A DNA stretch of 64,000 nt from CAYRVX01 sp964427875 (GCA_964427875.1 CAYRVX010000002.1:62001-126000), one strand, 5' to 3'; shown: positions 35,079 through 44,268, counted from the stretch's first letter. Numbers and translations are program-made. The notes: a model not told the origin generated them from the letters alone.

Positions 35079-36134
35079 ATGGCAGACCACCCCAACAACT
35101 TCCCGAAGGTTCACAACGCCGGCTGGCCCGGGGTCGTCGGCAAGGAGCCCGGCACGGACAACCCGCCCATTCCCCTCGAGACCATGCTGGACTACACCGC
35201 CGCCGCAGAGGTCGACGGCGTCAAGTTCGACGGCGTGGACCTGTTCCTCTTCGAGCCGCACGTCAACATCGACGCCGGCGAAGACGACCTGAAGGCCCTG
35301 GCCGACGCGGCGCAGTCGCGCGGGCTGGCCATCGGCTCGGTCGTCGCGCCCGTCTGGGAGCCCACCGGCGGCGGGGCGGCCATGGACGAAGGCGCCGGCC
35401 GGCAGAAGTTCCTCGCGCAGGTCCGGAAGGGCTGCACCATCGCACAGAAGCTGCGGGAACTGGGCGTCCGCCCGTACGGCATCGTCCGCTTCGACTCGGC
35501 CAGCTCGCCCGGTGACTGGGCCGCCGACCCCGAGGGCAACCAGAAAAAGATCGCCGAGACGTTCAAGGAGGCCGCCAAGATCGCCCGCGACCACGGCGAG
35601 CGGCTCGCGGCCGAGGGCGAAATCTGCTGGGGCGGCATGCACTCCTGGAAAAAGATGGTCGACCTGCTCGAGCGCGTCGCCGAGCCCGAGACCGTCGGCT
35701 TCCAGGCGGACATGGCCCACACGCTGCTCTACACGCTCGGGGTCAACGCGCCGGAAGACCGCATCCTGCCGGAGGACTTCGACTGGTCCGACGCGGCCGC
35801 CCTCGACGCGGCCCTCAAGACGATGACCGACGCCCTGCGCCCGTGGACGATCGACCTGCACATCGCACAGAACGACGCGACGGTGCACGGGACGGGCACG
35901 CACGACAAGACCGGCCGCCACTGCCTGGCGAACGACCCGAACGGCAAGCTGGACATCCCCCACGTGGCCGGCTTCTGGCTGCGGGACGGCGAGGGCAAGT
36001 TGATCAAGGCCATGGACCACATCTGCTGGGACGGCTGCATGTTCCCCAACGACGTGATGGCGAAACCGGAAACGTGGAACGACATCCTCGCCGCCATGGT
36101 CGCCGTCCGCGACGCCCACGGCTGGCAAAGTTGA
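35079..36134 (+). CDS. TIM-barrel sugar phosphate isomerase/epimerase-like protein
   Basis: 351 aa. Sequence pattern of the AP-endonuclease 2/xylose isomerase-like superfamily: VDGVKFDGVDLFLFEPHVNI, GLAIGSVVAPVWEPTGGG, ERLAAEGEICWGGMHSWK, VGFQADMAHTLLYTLG and a late MDHICWDGCMFPNDVM. Candidate metal ligands are the Glu in AEGEIC, Asp/His in ADMAHTL and His in DLHIAQND. Longer than most epimerases of the superfamily. Likely acts with the epimerase and cupin genes upstream on one sugar; the reaction is not clear. Confidence 0.7.
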   Translation: MADHPNNFPKVHNAGWPGVVGKEPGTDNPPIPLETMLDYTAAAEVDGVKFDGVDLFLFEPHVNIDAGEDDLKALADAAQSRGLAIGSVVAPVWEPTGGGAAMDEGAGRQKFLAQVRKGCTIAQKLRELGVRPYGIVRFDSASSPGDWAADPEGNQKKIAETFKEAAKIARDHGERLAAEGEICWGGMHSWKKMVDLLERVAEPETVGFQADMAHTLLYTLGVNAPEDRILPEDFDWSDAAALDAALKTMTDALRPWTIDLHIAQNDATVHGTGTHDKTGRHCLANDPNGKLDIPHVAGFWLRDGEGKLIKAMDHICWDGCMFPNDVMAKPETWNDILAAMVAVRDAHGWQS

Positions 36135-36287
36135 CGGCGATTGCGGATTGCGGATCGCGGATTGCGGATTCCCAGAGCCGAAGGCTCGGAAGGGTTTGGC
36201 CGGGGGCGCCAGCCCCCGGAAGCCCGGAGGGAAATGAGCCTTGAAAGGGCGAAAGAGAAGGCCGTGTTACCGGCGGCGCTCTTGCGG

Positions 36288-36293
36288 TAGAAT
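36288..36293 (+). promoter_or_regulatory. Possible minus-10 TAGAAT before the UPF0175 gene
   Basis: TAGAAT lies 23 bp before the ATG at 36317. No good minus-35 is seen at 16-18 bp, so this is weak. Confidence 0.3.
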
Positions 36294-36316
36294 ACGGATC
36301 AGGCGGGATCCCAGCG

Positions 36317-36562
36317 ATGCCGTTGACCATCACAGACGACGAACTGCGGGCCATGGGAATGTCCCCAAGAGAGGCGAGGGAGGAGATCGCCTGCCGCGTC
36401 TTCGACGCCGGGAGGGTCGGCTTCCACGGCGCCATGCGCCTGGCCGGACTTGATCGCATTGAGTTCGAGCAGTCCCTCGCCGCGCGGGGCATTGCGATCT
36501 ACCGCCCAACGGTCGATGACCTGCATGAGGACCTCGCGGCGCTGCGGCGCGCGGGCGTCTGA
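36317..36562 (+). CDS. UPF0175 family antitoxin-like protein (orphan)
   Basis: 81 aa. The layout TITDDELRAMGMSPREAREE, then VFDAGRVGFHGAMRLAGLDR (a helix-turn-helix-like segment), then EQSLAARGIAIYRPTVDDL and a final ED-rich helix, is that of UPF0175 proteins. In many genomes these are antitoxins next to a DUF3368 PIN-like nuclease. No such partner is present here; the next gene is a sugar oxidoreductase. It may be a solitary regulator or a relic of a toxin-antitoxin pair. Confidence 0.8.
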   Translation: MPLTITDDELRAMGMSPREAREEIACRVFDAGRVGFHGAMRLAGLDRIEFEQSLAARGIAIYRPTVDDLHEDLAALRRAGV

Positions 36563-36584
36563 GAGCTTGTATGACAACGTGGCA

Positions 36585-36690
36585 TGGGCGTCTCGCCCAT
36601 GCGTCCCACGGGCGTCTCGCCCGTGGATTCGGGCCGTTCCTGCAGGGCCGGGACGGCCCTGCGACGCACGGGCAAGATGCCCGTGCCACA
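36585..36690. repeat. Composite of GGCACGGGC-type palindromes
   Basis: Successive palindromes: GCATGGGCGTCTCGCCCATGC, CCACGGGCGTCTCGCCCGTGG, GCAGGGCCGGGACGGCCCTGC and GCACGGGCAAGATGCCCGTGC. A second composite with the same units occurs at 53384-53522. Non-coding; could fold at RNA level or act as a transcription end. The 265 bp between 36563 and 36827 holds no gene. Confidence 0.8.
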
Positions 36691-36827
36691 CCACGGCCGG
36701 CTTTCATACGCGTTCTGAGCGTGCCCATGGTTGTCAGTAGCGGTTGGGACAGGCAGGGCCGCCAATCATTGGTCGGGCGAGCACGACTACGACGACGAGG
36801 ACGATAACCTGAAAGAGGATGACAGCA

Positions 36828-37976
36828 ATGGCAAAGACACTGAATGTCGGGATGATTGGGTATGGGTTCATGGGGCGGACGCACTCGAACGCCTATCGGC
36901 GGGTGACGAACTTCTTTGACGTGCCGTTCGAGCCGGTTCTGAAGGTGGCGTTCGGCCTGGAGGACGCCGAGGCCAAGGCCTTCGCCGATACCTGGGGCTA
37001 TGAGTCGCACTGCACCGACTGGCGGGAGGTGATCGACCGCGACGACATCGACATCGTGGACATCTGCACGCCCAACTTCACGCACGCGGAGATCGCCATC
37101 GCGGCGGCCGAGGCGGGCAAGATGATCGTCTGCGAGAAGCCCCTGGCCCTCAACGGCGACCAGGCGAAGACCATGGTCGAGGCCGTCGAGAAGGCGGGCG
37201 TGGCGAACTTCGTGTCGTTCAACTACCGCCGCGTGCCGGCGCTGACGCTGGCCAAACAGCTCATCGACGAGGGCCGCCTCGGGAAGATCTTCCACTACCG
37301 CTCGGTCTTCCTTCAGGACTGGACGATCTCGCCGGACGTCCCGCAGGGCGGGATGGCCACCTGGCGGCTGGACGTCAAGGCCGCCGGCAGCGGCGTCACC
37401 GGCGACCTGCTGGCCCACTGCATCGACACGGCCATGTGGCACAACGGGCCGATCACGCGCGTCAACGCGATGACCGAGACGTTCATCAAGGAGCGGATGC
37501 ACGCCGAGACCGGCAAGAAGCAGCCCGTGGGCATCGACGACGCCTGCACCTTCTTCTGCCGCTTCGAGAACGGCTCGCTTGGCAACTTCGAGTCCACCCG
37601 CTACGCCCGCGGCCACAAGTCGCTCTACACCTGCGAGATCAACGGCGAGCACGCGTCGATCTGGTGGGACCTGCACGACCTGAACCGGCTGGAGTTCTTC
37701 GACCACCGCGACGAGGGCAGGCTCCGCGGGTGGCGCTCGATCCACGTCACCGATCACGGCGGGGAGCATCCGTACATGGACCGCTGGTGGGTGCCGGGGC
37801 TGGTGATCGGCTACGAGCACACCTTCGTCCACCAGCTCGCCGACTTCCTGATGGGCGTCGAGAGCGGCGAGCCCGCCCAACCGGACTTCCGCCACGCCCT
37901 GGCCACCAGCCGCGTCTGCGACGCCGTGCTGGAATCCGCCAAGGCCGGCCAGTGGGTCGACGTCCCGTCGGATTGA
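36828..37976 (+). CDS. Gfo/Idh/MocA family oxidoreductase
   Basis: 382 aa. ATG at 36828 is better spaced from AGAGGA than the one at 36819. N-terminal Rossmann motif VGMIGYGFMGRTHSNAY; the family catalytic segment VCEKPLALN with Lys near residue 106; C-terminal alpha/beta domain with FVSFNYRRVPALTLAKQLI and VTGDLLAHCIDTAMWH. NAD(P)-dependent oxidation or reduction of a sugar or cyclitol in the cytoplasm. It probably joins the epimerase, cupin and TIM-barrel genes upstream in one pathway. Confidence 0.92.
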   Translation: MAKTLNVGMIGYGFMGRTHSNAYRRVTNFFDVPFEPVLKVAFGLEDAEAKAFADTWGYESHCTDWREVIDRDDIDIVDICTPNFTHAEIAIAAAEAGKMIVCEKPLALNGDQAKTMVEAVEKAGVANFVSFNYRRVPALTLAKQLIDEGRLGKIFHYRSVFLQDWTISPDVPQGGMATWRLDVKAAGSGVTGDLLAHCIDTAMWHNGPITRVNAMTETFIKERMHAETGKKQPVGIDDACTFFCRFENGSLGNFESTRYARGHKSLYTCEINGEHASIWWDLHDLNRLEFFDHRDEGRLRGWRSIHVTDHGGEHPYMDRWWVPGLVIGYEHTFVHQLADFLMGVESGEPAQPDFRHALATSRVCDAVLESAKAGQWVDVPSD

Positions 37977-38389
37977 CCGGCGCCGACCGCAGAGACGCAG
38001 AGCAGCCTGCGGCCGCAACCAAATGCTCAATGTCTAATGCTTAATGCTCAATGCTAACTGACGAATGACGGATGCCGAACCTGCCTGCCGGCAGGCAGGT
38101 GTCGAATGCTGCCGGGCGCCCTGGCTGCGGCCTGCCGCCCAGGCAGCCCCAACGGGGCGAAAGGACCTGCCTGCCGGCAGGCAGGTTTGGCCGGGGGCGC
38201 GAGCCCCCGGAATGGGAGCAATGAGGAAACAAGCCCCGGCGGGGCGGAAGGAACGCTCAAAGATACACGCGTTTGCGTCAATGATTGAGCCTTTGTTGTG
38301 CAGAGCAACCAGAGGCCCCCAGAAGGGGAGAGAGCAATGAATCCGCTCTGAGCCTCTGAGCCTCTGTGGCCGGTGCATTTCTCGGCCGG
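37977..38389. repeat. 413-bp gene-free stretch full of palindromic repeats
   Basis: Contains a degenerate AATGCTCAATGTCTAATGC-type direct repeat at 38021-38053, two exact copies of ACCTGCCTGCCGGCAGGCAGGT (38079-38100 and 38165-38186), GCCGGGGGCGCGAGCCCCCGG (38190-38210) and CCCCGGCGGGGC-type hairpins. Short reading frames in it come from the repeats and look non-coding. A similar GGCCGGGGGCGCCAGCCCCCGG lies at 36198-36220. Confidence 0.8.
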
Positions 38390-39007
38390 TCAGAACATTC
38401 GGGAGCGGGGCGTGCGGTTCTCGTAGTCGCCGGCCAGGATGATCCGGCGGATGTCGGTGGCGTCGACGAGCGGGCGGGCCGTCTCGATCCAGAATTGCCC
38501 CACCATGTGCAGGGAGTGCACGTCTCCGGCATTGACCAGCGGCAGGTGGTGCTCTTCGGCCTTGGCCTGGGCCTCGGCGCACTGCGAGAACTCCTGGTTG
38601 CCGGTGCGGTGCTCGATCGCATCCGGCCGGAGCCCGTCGTCGAGGATCTGCGAGGCCCCCTCCCATCGGCAGGGGTGGGCCAGGACCGTCAGGTGGCCCT
38701 CGTCGGTGGCCTTGGCGAGGACCTTGCCGGGGTTGAAGATCGTGAGGTACTGCGGATCGTTCGTGCCCAGCACGAGCAGGTGCTGGAGCGGCTCGAAGCA
38801 GATGTTCAGCTCCACGCCGGGGAAGATGCGGATTTCGGGAAACTCCTCCTGGAGCGCGGCGAGCTCATCGTCGCTCCAGACGAAGTGATGCTCGGTGATG
38901 TAGACCGCCTCGTATCCGGCGCCGATCAGGGCCTCCATCAGCTCCCGCGGCGAGGCCACCGCGCAGTCGCTGTGCCGGTTGGTATGAAGATGCAGCTCAA
39001 CTTTCAT
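38390..39007 (-). CDS. PHP-domain phosphoesterase
   Basis: 205 aa from the ATG at 39007; two earlier in-frame ATGs exist but put the catalytic motif far from the start. PHP metal motifs: KVELHLHTNRHSD (His-x-His), YITEHHFVW, and VLAHPCRW plus NAGDVHSLHM near the end. It is expected to hydrolyse a phosphate ester with a metal cluster, like histidinol phosphatase or polymerase PHP domains. Short for the family but with all expected histidines. It follows a divergent-free gap before asnS in the same direction. Confidence 0.83.
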   Translation of the reverse strand: MKVELHLHTNRHSDCAVASPRELMEALIGAGYEAVYITEHHFVWSDDELAALQEEFPEIRIFPGVELNICFEPLQHLLVLGTNDPQYLTIFNPGKVLAKATDEGHLTVLAHPCRWEGASQILDDGLRPDAIEHRTGNQEFSQCAEAQAKAEEHHLPLVNAGDVHSLHMVGQFWIETARPLVDATDIRRIILAGDYENRTPRSRMF

Positions 39008-39126
39008 CGCGACGCGCATCGCCTCCTGTGCTTCCTGCATCTCATTCTAGTCTGTGCAATCACCGCCTGCTCTGCCGTCAGATTAACGGGGCAACAGGCG
39101 GGACGGGTGCTCAAATCCGCAATCGC

Positions 39127-40521
39127 TCAGAATTCCGCCGACCTCGGCGTGCGGGGATAGGGGATGACGTCGCGGATGTTGGCCATGCCGGTGGCGAACT
39201 GCACGGTCCGCTCCAGGCCCAGGCCGAAACCGGCGTGGGGGACGCTGCCGTAGCGGCGAAGGTCCGTGTACCACCAGTAATCTTCCGCGCTCATGCCCTG
39301 GGCCCCCATGCGCTCCAGGAGCACGTCGAGGCGCTCCTCTCGCTGCGAGCCGCCGATGATCTCGCCGATCTTCGGCACGAGGACGTCCATGGCCGCCACG
39401 GTCCGGCCGTCATCGCTCAGCCGCATGTAGAAGGGCTTGATGGCCGCCGGGTAGCCCGTGACGATCACGGGCCTCTTGAACGTCTCCTCCGTGAGATAGC
39501 GCTCGTGCTCGGTCTGGAGGTCGCAGCCCCATTCCACGGGGTACTCCCATTGGCGCCCGGACCTGGTGAGGGTCTCGATCGCATCCGTGTACGTCACCCG
39601 CTGGAAGTCGCTTTCGGCGATGTGCGTGAGCGTCTGGATGAGCGTCTTGTCGATCCACTTGTTGAACAGTTGCATGTCCTCGGGGCATCTTTCGAGCACG
39701 GCCGCGAAGATGTGCTTCACGAAGTCCTCCGCCAGGTCGGCGTCGTCGGCCAGGTCGGCGAAGGCCATCTCCGGCTCGATCATCCAGAACTCGGCCAGGT
39801 GGCGGGGCGTGTTGGAGTTCTCGGCCCGGAACGTCGGCCCGAACGTGTAGACGTTGCCCAGCGAGCAGGCGTAGGTTTCGGCCTCCAACTGGCCGGAGAC
39901 CGTCAGGAAGGTCTGGCGGGCGAAGAAGTCCTGCGCGTAGTCGGTCTTTCCGTCGTCGCCGCGCGGGGGGGCGTCGGGGTCGATGGTGGTCACGCGGAAC
40001 AGCTCGCCGGCCCCCTCGCAGTCGCTGGCGGTGATGACCGGCGTGTGAACGTACAGGAAGCCGCGCCGCTGGAAGAACTCGTGGATGGCCAGGCACATCG
40101 CGTTGCGGACCCGGGCGACCGCGCCGAACGTGTTCGTCCGCGTCCGCAGGTGCGCCTGCGCGCGGAGGAACTCGAACGAGTGCCGCTTCGGCTGGATCGG
40201 ATAGTGCTCGGCGTCGGCGGCGCCCAGCACGCGGACCGCGTCGGCCTGGATCTCCACCCGCTGTCCCTTGGCGGGGCTCTCCACCAGCGTGCCGGTAACG
40301 ACCATCGAGCACCCGGCCGTGAGGTGAACGATCTCGTCCTCGTAGTTCTCCAGCTTGCCGTCCGCGACGACCTGGACGGTGGCCAGGCACGAGCCGTCAT
40401 TGACGGCCAGGAAGCTGAAGCCGCCTCCGCTGGTGCGGACGGTCCGCACCCACCCGGCCACGGTGACGGTCTGGCCGACGGGCACGTCGGTCAATGCATC
40501 CTTGATGAGCGTTCGTTTCAT
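39127..40521 (-). CDS. asnS: Asparaginyl-tRNA synthetase
   Basis: 464 aa. N-terminal OB-fold anticodon-binding domain (VTVAGWVRTVRTSGGGFSFL), class II motif 2 region (GPTFRAENSNTPRHLAEFWM) and motif 3 GFGLGLERTVQFATG near the end. The C-terminus IRDVIPYPRTP is typical of AsnRS, as opposed to AspRS. It charges tRNA-Asn with asparagine. ATG at 40521 has GGGAGA upstream; the reading frame extends much further upstream but this extension is antisense to the FG-GAP gene. The one clear housekeeping gene in the window. Confidence 0.95.
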   Translation of the reverse strand: MKRTLIKDALTDVPVGQTVTVAGWVRTVRTSGGGFSFLAVNDGSCLATVQVVADGKLENYEDEIVHLTAGCSMVVTGTLVESPAKGQRVEIQADAVRVLGAADAEHYPIQPKRHSFEFLRAQAHLRTRTNTFGAVARVRNAMCLAIHEFFQRRGFLYVHTPVITASDCEGAGELFRVTTIDPDAPPRGDDGKTDYAQDFFARQTFLTVSGQLEAETYACSLGNVYTFGPTFRAENSNTPRHLAEFWMIEPEMAFADLADDADLAEDFVKHIFAAVLERCPEDMQLFNKWIDKTLIQTLTHIAESDFQRVTYTDAIETLTRSGRQWEYPVEWGCDLQTEHERYLTEETFKRPVIVTGYPAAIKPFYMRLSDDGRTVAAMDVLVPKIGEIIGGSQREERLDVLLERMGAQGMSAEDYWWYTDLRRYGSVPHAGFGLGLERTVQFATGMANIRDVIPYPRTPRSAEF

Positions 40522-40683
40522 GGGCTCGTCTCCCGGGCGGCTATCATCCCGGCCGGTCGCCGGTGTGTCAACCGCTCGGGCGGCCCGGGCGGCGCTCGGG
40601 CGACACCTGCCCCAAGGCCGCCGGTTCCAACTCCTGTGAGAAGAGCGGCCGCCATACGCCGCGCGATCCGCAGAGGACCTGTC

Positions 40684-42591
40684 ATGAATTCGACACGCCG
40701 TTCTTCGGCGGCGACGGGGATGCTGTGCCTGATCCTGACGGCCCCCGCGGCCGCGCTGATCAACCCGAACTACACGCCGGTCGACCTGGTGCGGCAGTCG
40801 GAGCTGATCCTTCGCCTCCAGCTCACCGCGCCCGGCGCAGACGGCAAGCTGGGGGTGAAGATCGTCGAAACCATCCAGGGCAAGGCGCCGGCGAAGCTGG
40901 TGCTGGTGATGGACGGGGACCTCCAGGCCGCGGCCAAGGATGGGCAGGCCGACCTGCCATACGACAAGAACAGGAAGGTGCCCGCGCTGCTGTTCGGCGG
41001 CGATTTCTCCGCGGCCTCGAACGAGGACGCCTCCGTGCGTGCGAACAAGCCCGTGGGCGTGCTGCACGCGGACATCGCGGCGCCGGCCGAGGGGACGAGA
41101 TGGTTCGGCGTCTTCCGCCGGGCCGACGGGTCGCTGCTGGTCGCCCGCGACGCGCTGGACCTGAAGGCCGTCTGGGCCGGCGGGAACCGGATGCTCGCCC
41201 GCGCCGTCGAGTACGTCAGGGCCGACCCGCGGGCCGAAATGCCGACGGCCGTGGGCGCCCGCTGGGGCGGCGAGCTGAACGTCGCTTCCCTGAAAGGCAA
41301 GGTCAACGGCGCCGCCGCGGTCGATCCGACCGGCGGCGGGCGGCCCCACCTGTTCGTGCTGGCCGACGCGGGCGATCGCCTGTTTCGACCGACCGCCGAC
41401 GGCACGAAGTTCCAGGACGTCACGGCGAAGCTGAAACTCCCCACCACCTCCAGGCTGGCCGCCTGGGGCGACTTCAACGGCGACGGGCGGCTGGACCTCG
41501 CCTCGTGGGACGGCCATGGCCTCGACGTCGCCCTGTGCGGCGGCGACGGGACGTTCCAGCTCGAGAAGGGCGCCGGCGGCTTCGGCCATGTCCCGATCGG
41601 CCTGGCCGCCCTCAGCACCGGCGGCGCGAAGAAGGCGTCGCTGCTGGTCTCCACGCCGGCCGAGCCGATCCTCATGACGCTCGGCAGGAGCGGCCTGTTC
41701 CTCCGCAAGCCGCTGCCGAAAGCGGCGAAGGGCTACAAGTCGCTCGGGCAGGCCGGCCCGTGCGCCGTGGCCGACTTCGACGCCGACGGCATCGCCGACG
41801 TGCTTCAGCCCTTCGCCAAGGGCGCGCTGCTGTATGCGGGCAAGCCAGCCGGGGCGTTTGGGCCGCCGCAGACGGCCTGCGGGGCGCGGCTCGGCGAATC
41901 CATCACGACCGTGCTGGCCGGCGACTTCGACGCCGACGGCCTGGCCGACGCGCTGGTCACCAGCAGCTTCGGCTGCCTCGTGCTGCGAAACCTCGGCGGC
42001 GGGAAGTTCGCCGAGGCCCTCGGCGAGGCGGGCGAGGTGGAGTACATCGCCAAGCCTCGCTCGGCCGGGGCCATGCTGTGCGACATCAACAACGACGGTC
42101 GCCAGGAGTTCGTGCTGCTGTATCCCAACATGCCACCGCAGTTCTACTTCAACCGGGGGTTTGCCTGCTTCGGCTACGCCGTCGAGCTGGATCTGCGCGA
42201 CAGCGACCTGAAGGTGCGCGACGCCACCAGTTCGGGCCAGCAGGCCGGCGCGGCCGCCGACTTCAACGGCGACGGGGCCGGCGACCTGGCGATGGTGTCC
42301 AACGAAGGCGAGGTGTGGGTCCTCTTCCGCGAGGCCGCCGAGGGCCCGACGCTCGGCCTGACGGTCTCGCTTCCGCCCGGGGCGCCCGGGCCGGTCAACG
42401 TCCTCGCCGCCGACGGCAAGCGAAGCCTCGGCGTGCGGGTCGTCTCTCCCGGCGGCGCGGGGGCGCTGTTCGGCAAGCACACCAAGGGCCCGCTGCTGCT
42501 GAAATGGCGGCTTCCCGCCGGCCGGCCGCAGACAAAGCGCGCGATCGTCCTGAAGCCGACTCGCCTCGTCCTGCCCGCCGCCGGCAAATGA
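40684..42591 (+). CDS. Exported FG-GAP/VCBS-repeat protein
   Basis: 635 aa. Signal peptide (SAATGMLCLILTAPAAALI), an N-terminal region of about 190 aa with beta-rich pattern (ELILRLQLTAPGADGKLGVK), and then integrin-like repeats with calcium-binding loops DFNGDGRLDL, DFDADGIADV, DFDADGLADA, DINNDGRQEF and DFNGDGAGDL. These form a beta-propeller. Surface or periplasmic, probably binding a ligand; no enzymatic motif seen. It diverges from asnS with 162 bp between. A longer frame reading back over asnS is an antisense artefact. Confidence 0.83.
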   Translation: MNSTRRSSAATGMLCLILTAPAAALINPNYTPVDLVRQSELILRLQLTAPGADGKLGVKIVETIQGKAPAKLVLVMDGDLQAAAKDGQADLPYDKNRKVPALLFGGDFSAASNEDASVRANKPVGVLHADIAAPAEGTRWFGVFRRADGSLLVARDALDLKAVWAGGNRMLARAVEYVRADPRAEMPTAVGARWGGELNVASLKGKVNGAAAVDPTGGGRPHLFVLADAGDRLFRPTADGTKFQDVTAKLKLPTTSRLAAWGDFNGDGRLDLASWDGHGLDVALCGGDGTFQLEKGAGGFGHVPIGLAALSTGGAKKASLLVSTPAEPILMTLGRSGLFLRKPLPKAAKGYKSLGQAGPCAVADFDADGIADVLQPFAKGALLYAGKPAGAFGPPQTACGARLGESITTVLAGDFDADGLADALVTSSFGCLVLRNLGGGKFAEALGEAGEVEYIAKPRSAGAMLCDINNDGRQEFVLLYPNMPPQFYFNRGFACFGYAVELDLRDSDLKVRDATSSGQQAGAAADFNGDGAGDLAMVSNEGEVWVLFREAAEGPTLGLTVSLPPGAPGPVNVLAADGKRSLGVRVVSPGGAGALFGKHTKGPLLLKWRLPAGRPQTKRAIVLKPTRLVLPAAGK

Positions 42592-42648
42592 GGCGGGGGA
42601 TCGCTGCGGCGGGACCGCCAGCCCCGTCGGGCCGTTCGCGCAGGGGCC

Positions 42649-42677
42649 TTGACGGACGCCCAGGGTAAGCCTACACT
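42649..42677 (+). promoter_or_regulatory. Sigma70-type promoter for the membrane protease gene
   Basis: TTGACG at 42649-42654 and TACACT at 42672-42677 with a 17-bp spacer; TATATATA follows at once. The ATG is at 42740, so a 5' leader of about 55 bp is expected. Confidence 0.65.
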
Positions 42678-42739
42678 ATATATATTCCTGCGGATACGGA
42701 AGATACCCCGTCCAGAGCGGTGTCGGAGCCGCTGGCTGA

Positions 42740-44155
42740 ATGATCGTAGTGAAGTGTCCGAAATGCGGGGCGAGCTTCCCCGTGGCCGACCCGGAGCCTC
42801 CGCTGTTCGTGCACTGCCCGGCCTGCCACAAGGCCCTTCGTCTGCGCCGCAAGCTGACGGAGGAAGAGGTCCGGCAGACGCGGGCCGCGGCGCGAAGGCG
42901 CAAACTGCGGCGTGTCCTCCGCCCGGTCCCGACGGTCCTGGCCGTCGCCGCTCTGGTCTGTCTCTGGTACGGCGGGCGCTACGTGTACAGCTTCATGCAC
43001 GGGCGGAAGTCCAACCACACACCGGCCGGCCCGGCAACGACGCGCCCGGGACAGGCGTCCACGCAGGGAATCCCCAGCGCGTATCAAGACCAGCTCAAGC
43101 TCGCCAGGGTGCGCGGCAGGCCGCGGCGATTGGGTACCGATAAGCTGTTCGACGCGGTATCCCCGGCCGTCGTCCGAGTGATTGTCCAGAGCGCCAGCCG
43201 GCGATCGGTCGGGCAGGGGTCGGGCTTCATCGTCTCGGCCAACGGTTGGGTCGTCACGAACTACCACGTAATCGAATGGGCGGATACGGCGACCGTCGTC
43301 ATGGCGGACTACAAGGACCTGCTCGTGGAGGGCGTTGCGGCTGTTGACCAGCAGGGCGACCTGGCGCTGCTGAAGGTCAGGGGTCGGGGCCTGCCGAGCC
43401 TGCTGATCTCGACGGACCCGCCGCCTCGAGTGGGAACGAAGGTCTTCGCGATCGGCAGCCCGGCGGGGCTGCCCAACACGCTCAGTGACGGGCTGGTCAG
43501 CGGCCACCGTACGCAGCACGGCGTGCCGGTCCTCCAGACAACCGCGCCGGTGAGTCACGGCTCCAGCGGCGGCCCGCTGCTGACGGACGAGGGGCTGGTC
43601 GTCGGAGTGACCTCCCGCATCCGCGCCGGCGGGCAGAACCTCAACTTCGCCGCCACAGCCGGGCGGCTGCACGACCTGCTGAGGAAACAGGGCAAGATCA
43701 TCCCGCTTGCCGAGCTTCACGGCAAGCCGCTCAAGGAGCCCGTCATCGTTCAGCTCGACCGGGCATGGAGGCTCATGGAAGGGGAGAACTGGGACGCCGC
43801 CGACGCGATCCTCAAGCCCCTGGCCTCCGTCCATACGGACAACCCCTTCGTGCTGTTCGCATACGGACATTTCCACAGGAAAAGGGGCTACTACAAGCTC
43901 GCCATCCGGGCCTTCGAGGCGGCCGTCAGACTCAAACCCGACTATGCCGAGGCCTACTACAACATCGGCGTGACCTACTGCGACCGCGAAGCGCTCGCCG
44001 CCATCGTCCACGATCACAGCCACAGCCTCGAGCTGGACAGACAGGCCAGGGAGGCCTTCCTGAAGGCCGCCCGGTTCGACCCCGTCGGCAAGATCGGCCG
44101 CGCCGCCCGCGAGGCCCTGGCCAAACACTGGCCGAGGCAGTTCCCCCCGAAGTGA
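42740..44155 (+). CDS. Membrane-anchored trypsin-like protease with N-terminal zinc ribbon and C-terminal TPR
   Basis: 471 aa. Residues 1-35 form a zinc ribbon (KCPKCG, then CPACHKALR), the MJ0042-type finger. A TM helix (TVLAVAALVCLWYGGRYVYSF) follows near 65-88. The DegP-type protease domain has VGQGSGFIVSANGWVVTNYH with catalytic His, QQGDLALLKVRG with Asp, and VSHGSSGGPLL with Ser. No PDZ domain follows; instead the end carries TPR-like helices (GYYKLAIRAFEAAVRLKPDY). Protease active outside, zinc ribbon inside. Quality control or signalling in the envelope is likely. Confidence 0.88.
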   Translation: MIVVKCPKCGASFPVADPEPPLFVHCPACHKALRLRRKLTEEEVRQTRAAARRRKLRRVLRPVPTVLAVAALVCLWYGGRYVYSFMHGRKSNHTPAGPATTRPGQASTQGIPSAYQDQLKLARVRGRPRRLGTDKLFDAVSPAVVRVIVQSASRRSVGQGSGFIVSANGWVVTNYHVIEWADTATVVMADYKDLLVEGVAAVDQQGDLALLKVRGRGLPSLLISTDPPPRVGTKVFAIGSPAGLPNTLSDGLVSGHRTQHGVPVLQTTAPVSHGSSGGPLLTDEGLVVGVTSRIRAGGQNLNFAATAGRLHDLLRKQGKIIPLAELHGKPLKEPVIVQLDRAWRLMEGENWDAADAILKPLASVHTDNPFVLFAYGHFHRKRGYYKLAIRAFEAAVRLKPDYAEAYYNIGVTYCDREALAAIVHDHSHSLELDRQAREAFLKAARFDPVGKIGRAAREALAKHWPRQFPPK

Positions 44156-44268
44156 GCGGGCTGCGCACCTCCCGGCCGCCCACCGGGTCGCCCTGATGAA
44201 GACTGGGCCGCCGCCCAGGGCTGTGGTACCCTTGCGCAGAGGAATCCGTTCAAGCTGGGAGAACCGCC

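Noticed and set aside
38041..38340. Several frames of 60-90 codons in the repeat island
   Set aside because: They translate palindromes on both strands equally and have no RBS or recognisable content.
40522..42480. Minus-strand extension of asnS upstream of 40521
   Set aside because: It is antisense to the FG-GAP gene, and the ATG at 40521 has a good RBS and gives the normal asnS length.
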